From Lentimicrobium sp. (GTDB taxonomy: Bacteria > Bacteroidota > Bacteroidia > Bacteroidales > 4484-276), in contig JAAYWF010000071.1 in the NCBI GenBank assembly GCA_012516825.1, positions 1 through 32,882 on the forward strand: a DNA stretch of 32,882 nucleotides, written 5' to 3'. The notes under the pieces were generated by a model. It saw only the letters and a list, made by a program, of their open reading frames with translations. It was not told the DNA's origin and did not search any database. Of this stretch, positions 1-7,595 are shown in pieces (within the stretch, counting starts at the first letter, position 1; each line of letters opens with the position of its first letter). A program made the position numbers and the translations under genes.

Positions 1-172
1 ATTTTTATTTTATATAATTATTAAAAATTTAACGACAAAAATAATATTATAAATTTCATCAAATCAAATAAATACAAAAGTTTTAACTAAAATTTTAACT
101 AAACTAACTTACTAAAGCATTTAAATTAATCAACTTAAATAACTTAAATAATGTTAAATTATCAACTTAATA

Positions 173-204
173 TTGACTTAAGTAATTTAAATAAACTACC
201 TTTG
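173..204 (+). promoter_or_regulatory. Putative Bacteroidota-type promoter (TTG-N21-TACCTTTG) upstream of the first gene
   Basis: TTG at 173-175 and TACCTTTG at 197-204 match the TTG-N~19-21-TAnnTTTG consensus. It lies about 90 bp upstream of the ATG at 296. Confidence 0.45.
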
Positions 205-295
205 GTGCCTTAAAAAAGTATGGGGTTTAACGATGAATATATAGTTATTATATTGATATACAGATATTTGTCAGGTAAAATAAACTTAAATTATT

Positions 296-1144
296 ATGCG
301 TGGTAAATTTTCTTTTCTTGCTCACTATTTAGAAATTGCTCTAAAACAAGCTCGTGTCATGCTTCCAGGTGTACGGAGAATGGATGCTTTTTACCATTCA
401 TCAGAAACTGAACCTCTTACTGCCCTTACTTCAGATTTTTCTGCTGAATCCGAAGAGCCATTAACATTAGTAATTGATGGGAAAATAGAAACTCTTGAAA
501 AACTAATTAATCTAAAGAGTAATTATAGCTGGTATTCTGAAGACGAGCTACCATATTGTAAAAATGGAGATAGCAACAAGATACCTGATGTTTTCAGCGA
601 GCTAAACAAAACCGTACTTATGGTTAGGTTTACTCGCGAAAAATCAACACAAAAAGATGCTTTGGTTGTTTATTTCAAAGAGAATATGATTGGTTTTGGG
701 ATGAATTTAAGTCAAAAGGAGATCAAATCTGACTATAAAGATATTATTGCTCAGATGGTTATTAATACGGTTAACACAATCAGAAATATTTCAAGACCAG
801 ATAGAGATATTTGGCTTTCCATCCGTGGAATTATGAATGAAAACAGGCTTAAGATGGAGCAGACAACCCGTAAACTTGAAAATTTAAAAGAGCAATATCA
901 AGATAGACTTGTGGATTCGTGCAACTACTTCCTTTCAAACATTTCGGCTAAAGAGGGAAGAAAATATCTATTCTCAGAAGGAGCAATTAAGTTAATTAAA
1001 ACGACACCAGTAAGTTACGACCGTATTGAAAACGCCATAAAATTAGCAGTTCAGTTAGCCATAAACTTCGACATCGAAAATCAAGATGAAATTATCTATA
1101 TCACCGAGAATTATTTGAATTTCAATGCCATTCGAATTGAATAA
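296..1144 (+). CDS. Hypothetical protein (282 aa), no family recognised with confidence
   Basis: Long ORF, first of three closely spaced co-directional genes; alpha/beta N-terminal half and helical C-terminal half by inspection. Confidence 0.75.
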   Translation: MRGKFSFLAHYLEIALKQARVMLPGVRRMDAFYHSSETEPLTALTSDFSAESEEPLTLVIDGKIETLEKLINLKSNYSWYSEDELPYCKNGDSNKIPDVFSELNKTVLMVRFTREKSTQKDALVVYFKENMIGFGMNLSQKEIKSDYKDIIAQMVINTVNTIRNISRPDRDIWLSIRGIMNENRLKMEQTTRKLENLKEQYQDRLVDSCNYFLSNISAKEGRKYLFSEGAIKLIKTTPVSYDRIENAIKLAVQLAINFDIENQDEIIYITENYLNFNAIRIE

Positions 1145-1156
1145 TAAAAAACCGAA

Positions 1157-1450
1157 ATGATAAATACTGTTTACGAGCGGCCCTTTAATTATTTAGATTT
1201 TCTTGAATCGCTTGCTGAAAAGGTGAAAGCTAAAAAACTTCCGATAAAATCCCAAACTATTATTGATGAGATGGAAGATCCAGTAAGTCAAGCTGCTATA
1301 ACATGGAATGTAAATCATAACATGAAGGCAATGCAACATCTTTTCCGCCTCTATCCTGATAAGTGGCCGATTATTAGAAACGAATTCAAACCAATTCTCA
1401 GAATAGCCTCAAAAGGTGATAATAGATATAGGCAAGTTCAAAATGGATAA
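1157..1450 (+). CDS. Hypothetical protein (97 aa)
   Basis: ORF begins 12 bp after the previous stop and ends 20 bp before the next start, which suggests an operon. Confidence 0.65.
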   Translation: MINTVYERPFNYLDFLESLAEKVKAKKLPIKSQTIIDEMEDPVSQAAITWNVNHNMKAMQHLFRLYPDKWPIIRNEFKPILRIASKGDNRYRQVQNG

Positions 1451-1470
1451 TTTTAATATAGAGTAACATC

Positions 1471-2328
1471 ATGCTTAAAAATAACGACCTTCAATCAAAA
1501 CATTTTAGAGGTGATTTTCTGGTTTCAAATGGAGCGCTAATAAAATGTTGCAATTTTGAATTTGAAAAGCTTAGCAAACAACCTTTTGTTTATGAAGTTA
1601 TTAGAGTGATATCATCTGTTCCGCTTTTTCTTGAGGATCATTTTGAAAGGTTTGAACGTTCAATGCGAATAGCGGCAATTTCCAACCCATTTTTATTCAG
1701 CGAAATCAATGCAACCCTTCAACTTTTAATCAACTCCAACTCAATTGAAAATGGGAATATAAAAATCGTTTATCCTGCTTTGTCCAAAACTTCCACATCA
1801 GGGTTAACTGCCTTTTTCATACCACATAAATATCCTGATTCAGAACAATATAGAAAGGGAGTTGAAATAGTTACTTTAATACAATCGAGGCCCAATCCTA
1901 ATGCGAAAATAAGCAATCCTGATCTAAGGAAGCAGGCAGATGAAATTATAGCAAACAGAAATGTTTTTGAAGTGCTTTTGATTGAAGAATCAGGAATTAT
2001 AACTGAGTGCAGTAGAGCAAATATCTTTTTTATTAAGCAGGATCAAATAATCACATCTCCAGAATCATTGATATTAAAAGGTATTACTCGTGAGTATATC
2101 TTTAAAATTTGCAATCAAAATGGAATTTCTCTGAAAGAAAAAATCATTCATCAATCAAATCTTCAGCATGTAAACGCTACTTTTATAACCGGAACATCGC
2201 CAAAAGTATTACCTGTTTGTAAAATTGATGAATATAGTTATACTACTGATAACCCATTATTATTGAAGGTCATGGAGCTTTACAACAAGGAAATAGATAA
2301 ATACATTTTGAAGAAAAAAGCTCAATAA
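1471..2328 (+). CDS. Aminotransferase class IV (BCAT / 4-amino-4-deoxychorismate lyase-like PLP enzyme)
   Basis: Fold-type IV features: FLEDHFERFERSMRIA, 'VLLIEESGIITECSRANIFFI', 'TSPESLILKGITREYIFKIC', 'TGTSPKVLPV'. Confidence 0.85.
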   Translation: MLKNNDLQSKHFRGDFLVSNGALIKCCNFEFEKLSKQPFVYEVIRVISSVPLFLEDHFERFERSMRIAAISNPFLFSEINATLQLLINSNSIENGNIKIVYPALSKTSTSGLTAFFIPHKYPDSEQYRKGVEIVTLIQSRPNPNAKISNPDLRKQADEIIANRNVFEVLLIEESGIITECSRANIFFIKQDQIITSPESLILKGITREYIFKICNQNGISLKEKIIHQSNLQHVNATFITGTSPKVLPVCKIDEYSYTTDNPLLLKVMELYNKEIDKYILKKKAQ

Positions 2329-2377
2329 AATCATCGTTTATTGAACTTAAAACCATTTTGGCATAAAAATTCCCCTA

Positions 2378-3751
2378 TCATTCGAGTACATTTCTTTTAA
2401 ATAGCTCATTTGTCAACTCATTGTATGTTATAGGTTTAGCCTGAATGGTTAGACTTTTGTCGAGTAAAAACATAGTGGGGGTAGCATAAATATCTAATTG
2501 CTGAACAAGGTCTCCTTTCCATTTTTTAAAATCACATACATTGATCCAGTTGTAATCTCCATCATTTAAAAACTTTTCAAGCTCATCTTTCGATTCATCA
2601 ATGGCTATTGCAACAATTTCCAGTTTATGATGATTGTCGGGCAAGTAAATCTTTTTAAGATCATTAACTAACCCTTTGCAGCTAGGGCACCATGTAGCCC
2701 AAAACAGAAGAATAGTATATTCTGATTCAATTGAAGAGAGCTTAACGCTATTTCCCTTAAGGTCAATTGTCTCTATATCTGGAATTTGTTTACCTATTGA
2801 AAACTTCTTATGACTATCAACTTTTTTTTCTAAAAGCGCTTTTTTCTCCTCATCAATGCATTGGTCTTCAAGGTCAATATTATCGGCAATAAATGTTAAG
2901 ACCTTCTCAAATCCATAACTGCTGAATCCATTAATCAGGTAATCCATTATATACGCATAAACCTCCGGACTATTTTTCGCCTTTTCCATTATTATACTCA
3001 CAGCTTTGATATACTCCACCTGCAAATGATCTTTATCTAACCTATTATTTTGATATAGAGAGAGATATTGAATGGTTTTATTAGAAAACAAGTTGCTGTT
3101 AAGTAGCGATGTATCATTAAAATCAATATTATCAAAAAAGTGAATTTTAAGGAAATTGACATGTTGTTCTTCATTTAAAAACGAAGATGGCATGGGAGTA
3201 TAATCTGATCGGATCAGCCTGGCTGCAAATTTATTGGGATGATGCTTAACTATTGATGAAGCCCATTCGCTCATTTCATCATTTACGATATCATATTGCT
3301 TAGTTATACTGGCGTAAAACGGATCATCTTTCGGATACATGTTTATCAGAGGATAGATCAGTTCGAGTTTAAATTCGCATACGTTTCGTTTTTGTAAATA
3401 ATCAAAATAGAGCTGATTCTCAGGCGAATGGAAATAAACAAGGCTATCAACAATTGAATTATTCGTAGTTTGAAACCGAATATTTTCATCGTTATAAATA
3501 ATGTCCATCATCTGATTTTTCCCCCAACGCAAGCGGTACATCCCTTTGTAAGCATTATTTTGAAACTGATAAGTAAAGGATCCGTCTGGCTGTACTTGAA
3601 TCGAGTCAAACCTTTTGTTTTCAGCGCCGTAAAAAGTATGAAGATAGATGTAATCGTCTTTAATTTCTGATATTTTTCCTGAAAGCGTATTGTTTTGCGA
3701 AACAGCTAAAACGGGGCAGAGCAGAATAATTAATAAGATACGAAATAACAT
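2378..3751 (-). CDS. TlpA-like thioredoxin-family protein with N-terminal DUF4369-like region, secreted
   Basis: N-terminal signal peptide; thioredoxin CxxC in 'ILLFWATWCPSCKGLVNDLKKIY'; cis-Pro region 'YATPTMFLLD'. Confidence 0.85.
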   Translation of the reverse strand: MLFRILLIILLCPVLAVSQNNTLSGKISEIKDDYIYLHTFYGAENKRFDSIQVQPDGSFTYQFQNNAYKGMYRLRWGKNQMMDIIYNDENIRFQTTNNSIVDSLVYFHSPENQLYFDYLQKRNVCEFKLELIYPLINMYPKDDPFYASITKQYDIVNDEMSEWASSIVKHHPNKFAARLIRSDYTPMPSSFLNEEQHVNFLKIHFFDNIDFNDTSLLNSNLFSNKTIQYLSLYQNNRLDKDHLQVEYIKAVSIIMEKAKNSPEVYAYIMDYLINGFSSYGFEKVLTFIADNIDLEDQCIDEEKKALLEKKVDSHKKFSIGKQIPDIETIDLKGNSVKLSSIESEYTILLFWATWCPSCKGLVNDLKKIYLPDNHHKLEIVAIAIDESKDELEKFLNDGDYNWINVCDFKKWKGDLVQQLDIYATPTMFLLDKSLTIQAKPITYNELTNELFKRNVLE

Positions 3752-3780
3752 TGATGTTTTAATTAAGAGTTAGTAAGGTA

Positions 3781-3788
3781 CAAAATTA
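3781..3788 (-). promoter_or_regulatory. Putative -7 element TAATTTTG for the TlpA-like gene
   Basis: Reverse complement of CAAAATTA, 30 bp upstream of the start at 3751; no clear TTG at normal spacing. Confidence 0.3.
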
Positions 3789-3790
3789 TG

Positions 3791-3811
3791 AAAAGGTAGA
3801 TTTCACCTTTT
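3791..3811 (-). terminator. Weak hairpin downstream of the M14 peptidase gene
   Basis: AAAAGGT-N7-ACCTTTT, 7-bp perfect stem just past the stop at 3839; T-tract is poor. Confidence 0.3.
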
Positions 3812-3838
3812 GATAACTGTAACAAAGAAGAGAAAAAT

Positions 3839-6397
3839 TTATTCTTTTTGGATAAAAAGCAGCGCTGGTTGTGTTAATTTAATAAGGTACGATTTGCCGG
3901 GTAAAAGCGAATCAAGGCTATAGATTGACTGATCAGGCCAATAAATATCAAAACCGAGAGCATCGCGGATCATTTCAATATTTTCAGCAGGAATTGTTTT
4001 CAATAAATTTATCGGCACAGGGCTTTCCGACATTACCGGAATTAAATTCCACCCACCCTTTAATTCAAGAATTGAGGTGATAGGTTTGCTTCCGGAAATA
4101 TTGAGATTAAAACCTTCGGATGCTTTAAGAAAATAACCTGTAGTTACATCCCAATTCGAAATGGTATTATTTTGACTTCCGGGTTGATATATACCTTTTA
4201 AATTAGTTAATATCAATATATTACCAGCATAATCTGAGAATATTTCATCAAGGCTTTCAGCGTCAGGATGTAAAAAGCCACTGATAGCGTTCCACCCATT
4301 GCTGAGAGTAAAACTTGCGTATGCTGGCAGTTCTATTAATTTTGACACTTCAAAATCATCAAAAAACAAACCTAACCTCCCAGTAGCTGCATCGCTGCCA
4401 AACCAGAATCCGAGTAATAATTGCTTACCACAAAACTGTTTTAGCGACACCCAATCTTTTACCCAATCATCATGTTTGCCTTGATAAACAAATGTTTCAG
4501 GTTCGGATATTATAAATTCGTTATCCATAAATCTTGCCTGTAACGGTTCCCAAGTCTGACCATCATCGGTGGAGGCCATAAGTTTAACCCAATCTTTGCC
4601 ACCATCAAGATCCCATGACACATAATAGCTTAGCCAGGCACAATTGATATTTGTCAGGTCAATGGGTTGTGAAAGTGTTATATGTGTAGTTTCGTTGTTG
4701 GAATATACGCCACTTGGCGCATTACCAATTGAAAACTCAGGTGATTTATACCGGTGTGATGTAATGTTCCATTTTGCACTAACCGTCCATGCTGATAAAT
4801 CGGAACAGGAATCAAAAAAAATCGTTTCTGACAACCCACAAATTTTCGAAATAGTATCGGTAAAGTGAAATCCTTCAGCGTTTATGTCAACTATAAATTT
4901 TATTTCATCTCCTGTTTTCAAGCCCGGTTTAAGTATATAATAGATTGAATCGGTAACCATTGAGTTTAAAGCACTTGTAGAATAATTTTTATTATTTGTA
5001 AGCTGAAGGAATGAATTGTCTAATGGCAGGAAATCAATTGAAAAAGGCTTGTCCGAAATTCCGATACGCATTACACTATATTTTAACCACCCCTCTTGAC
5101 TGGTTAGATTAATTGGGCTTAAATCTTTGAAATCGGCATAAAAGCCTGCAAGCCTGGCAGTCATAATATTTTGATATAAATTCTCTTCGCAAATAGGAAT
5201 AATTCGCTCGACTGGCGGCCAAAAGCCATCTAAATTAGTCCCAACTTCTGCCAAAAAGGCAAATGCTTGCTTTTCGCCATACATCCAGTCGCAAGCATCG
5301 CCATTTACAATATATAGCAATGCTCCGGGCACATTAAAACGATAGTTGTTTTTACGCGTGAGAATACGTGATTGTTTCTGAAAAAGATTGTGATCGGGTG
5401 TCAGAAGATAAGAGACATATCCCCATGGATGTAAAAGCACGCTGCCGTAGGAATGATAATTTAAAACTACTGAAAAACTATACTCTTCACACAGATTTTT
5501 TATGAGTTTTGTTTCAGGTTCAGAAAAAGGAGCGTTTCCTCTAAAGGTATTACTTGATGGAATAGGTGATGATCCCATTCCGTCGTACCCCCATTTATAC
5601 CCAAAATTTCTATTCAGATCAACTCCAAAAGAGCCATCTCCATTGTTCCTTCGATTTTTACGCCACATTCCTCCACCTTGCGGTGATTCCATTTGATTAT
5701 AAACATAACCATCAGGATTTACACAAGGTACAAAATAGAGTTCAGTGTTGTCAACAATATCGGTTATTTCATCGTCAACTCCATAGTTTTCGAGGATATA
5801 ATACATAAAATAGAGAAGTTGCTGCACTGAAGCCGGTTCACGAGCATGGGTAAGCGCTGTATATAGCACACGGGGCTTTTCCTGAGTAACAGTTGGGTTG
5901 TTGGAAATCCTTTGCCAATAAAGATGTCTGCCTTCCGTAGTAGTATCTTCCGAAATTGGTTGTGGTTGTGTTATAAGGCCCGGATAAAGCTCAAACATAT
6001 TGTCAAGATGACCGAGAATTTCTAAATAGGTACTGAACCCGCCCATTGATCCAAATGTAAATCCTGATGGAACTGAATAACGACCGCTTTGTTTCTGCGC
6101 TTCAAAAAGCGCTTTATAATCCTTATTACTGTTACGACTACGATAAAATTCGCTGATATCTTCGATCAAAATACGATAATCAATTCCTGTTGTCTTCAGA
6201 AGGGCAAATTCACCTTCAGAAACTTCAAGCCACAAATAATCGTCAGGCTCTATAAAAGCTATATTTATCCCTAAACGATAAACCTCTTCAATATTTTCCA
6301 AGCTACAGGGAATCTCAATACGGGTGTATTTTTCTGGCTGGGCACTGATTAATAAAGGCGGAATGAAAAATAATATGATTAGTAATCCGATTCTCAT
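3839..6397 (-). CDS. Secreted M14-family zinc carboxypeptidase with C-terminal beta-rich domains
   Basis: Signal peptide; 'LTHAREPASVQQLLYF' (HxxE), 'NPDGYVYN', 'WRKNRRNN', 'GVDLNRNFGYKWG', 'FSEPETKLI', 'NYHSYGSVLLHPWG', 'FLAEVGT'. These are canonical M14 motifs. Confidence 0.93.
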   Translation of the reverse strand: MRIGLLIILFFIPPLLISAQPEKYTRIEIPCSLENIEEVYRLGINIAFIEPDDYLWLEVSEGEFALLKTTGIDYRILIEDISEFYRSRNSNKDYKALFEAQKQSGRYSVPSGFTFGSMGGFSTYLEILGHLDNMFELYPGLITQPQPISEDTTTEGRHLYWQRISNNPTVTQEKPRVLYTALTHAREPASVQQLLYFMYYILENYGVDDEITDIVDNTELYFVPCVNPDGYVYNQMESPQGGGMWRKNRRNNGDGSFGVDLNRNFGYKWGYDGMGSSPIPSSNTFRGNAPFSEPETKLIKNLCEEYSFSVVLNYHSYGSVLLHPWGYVSYLLTPDHNLFQKQSRILTRKNNYRFNVPGALLYIVNGDACDWMYGEKQAFAFLAEVGTNLDGFWPPVERIIPICEENLYQNIMTARLAGFYADFKDLSPINLTSQEGWLKYSVMRIGISDKPFSIDFLPLDNSFLQLTNNKNYSTSALNSMVTDSIYYILKPGLKTGDEIKFIVDINAEGFHFTDTISKICGLSETIFFDSCSDLSAWTVSAKWNITSHRYKSPEFSIGNAPSGVYSNNETTHITLSQPIDLTNINCAWLSYYVSWDLDGGKDWVKLMASTDDGQTWEPLQARFMDNEFIISEPETFVYQGKHDDWVKDWVSLKQFCGKQLLLGFWFGSDAATGRLGLFFDDFEVSKLIELPAYASFTLSNGWNAISGFLHPDAESLDEIFSDYAGNILILTNLKGIYQPGSQNNTISNWDVTTGYFLKASEGFNLNISGSKPITSILELKGGWNLIPVMSESPVPINLLKTIPAENIEMIRDALGFDIYWPDQSIYSLDSLLPGKSYLIKLTQPALLFIQKE

Positions 6398-6406
6398 TTA
6401 AAAATG

Positions 6407-6431
6407 ATTTGTAAAAAATTTGTTTACAAAT
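6407..6431. repeat. Inverted repeat ATTTGTAAA-N7-TTTACAAAT upstream of the M14 peptidase start
   Basis: 9-bp perfect arms at 6407-6415 and 6423-6431. Confidence 0.7.
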
Positions 6432-6434
6432 GTA
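6427..6434 (-). promoter_or_regulatory. Putative -7 element TACATTTG for the M14 peptidase gene
   Basis: Reverse complement of CAAATGTA, about 30 bp upstream of the start; overlaps the palindrome; no clear TTG at normal spacing. Confidence 0.3.
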
Positions 6435-6655
6435 AAATAAAATCCAAACAGAAGCCTTTGTGAATAACGATTTACATTGATTTTTAAATTTTTACGAAAA
6501 ATAAAAGGGTAATCAATACAAAGTCCTTTTGACCGGAACTATTTATTTTAAAAGCAAATCCCGATCGTTTTCGTTCCAATCTTGGGAGAAGCCTAACGGC
6601 TCGTTACTGTGATAATACTTAACGATCCAATTTTCTGAGTTTTATTAATTTCATC

Positions 6656-6663
6656 TAACTTTG
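6656..6663 (+). promoter_or_regulatory. Putative -7 element TAACTTTG for prmC
   Basis: TAnnTTTG match 29 bp upstream of the GTG start at 6693. Confidence 0.4.
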
Positions 6664-6692
6664 TCTAGATATTCTCCATATTATTTTTTCAG

Positions 6693-7568
6693 GTGGATTT
6701 TCGATCAAATAAAGTTAAAGAAATACGTGAAACCTACATTAAGGAGCTACAATCGTATTATCCTGTTCATGAGGCAACGGCGCTTCTCGATTTGATTTTG
6801 TCGCACAGACTACTGATAAACAGGACGACACTCGCATTGAACCCTGAATTAAGGGTGAGCGAATCGGAGATGTTAATAGTTCATTTTGATGTAAAAGAAT
6901 TAAAAAAGTACCGTCCGATTCAGTATATTTTCGGTGAAGCTTGGTTTGACGGATTTTCACTTAAAGTTAATGAAAACGTTCTAATTCCTCGTCCTGAAAC
7001 TGAAGAGCTTGTTCTGTGGGCAGTTGATAGTTTACAGAACAAAAAAAATCTCTCTATCCTTGATATTGGAACGGGTAGTGGTTGTATCGCTATTGCTTTG
7101 GCAAAAAGGCTTCCTACTTCTCACATCTCAGCTTGCGACGTGTCCCGTGATGCCCTAATATTAGCCGGAGAAAACGCGAAAAACCTGAAACTGAATATTG
7201 ACTTTTTTAATTTAGATATTTTGAAAAGTGATTCATGGATAAATGCGTGTGTATATGATGTAATCATTAGTAATCCGCCTTATGTTACTAATTCGGAAAA
7301 AGCGGCAATGCAGCCTAACGTATTGAATTGGGAACCATCGCTCGCACTTTTTGTCAATGATGACGACCCTTTGATCTACTATCGTAAAACACTTCAGTTT
7401 TGTATTAATCACCTGAAATCATCAGGAACTATTTTTTTCGAAATCAATCAACACTTTGGCAATGAGTTGTATGATTTGTTATCATCCTCTGGATTCAAGG
7501 ATATAATAATTAAAAAAGACCTTTCGGGAAATGACAGGATGCTTAGCGCTGTGAAGCTGCAACAATAA
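6693..7568 (+). CDS. prmC: Peptide chain release factor N5-glutamine methyltransferase
   Basis: SAM motif 'ILDIGTGSGCIAIALAKRLP', catalytic 'ISNPPYV', 'NENVLIPRPETEELV'. GTG start codon. Confidence 0.95.
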   Translation: MDFRSNKVKEIRETYIKELQSYYPVHEATALLDLILSHRLLINRTTLALNPELRVSESEMLIVHFDVKELKKYRPIQYIFGEAWFDGFSLKVNENVLIPRPETEELVLWAVDSLQNKKNLSILDIGTGSGCIAIALAKRLPTSHISACDVSRDALILAGENAKNLKLNIDFFNLDILKSDSWINACVYDVIISNPPYVTNSEKAAMQPNVLNWEPSLALFVNDDDPLIYYRKTLQFCINHLKSSGTIFFEINQHFGNELYDLLSSSGFKDIIIKKDLSGNDRMLSAVKLQQ

Positions 7569-7595
7569 GATATTTATTGAATATCAGCGCTGGTT

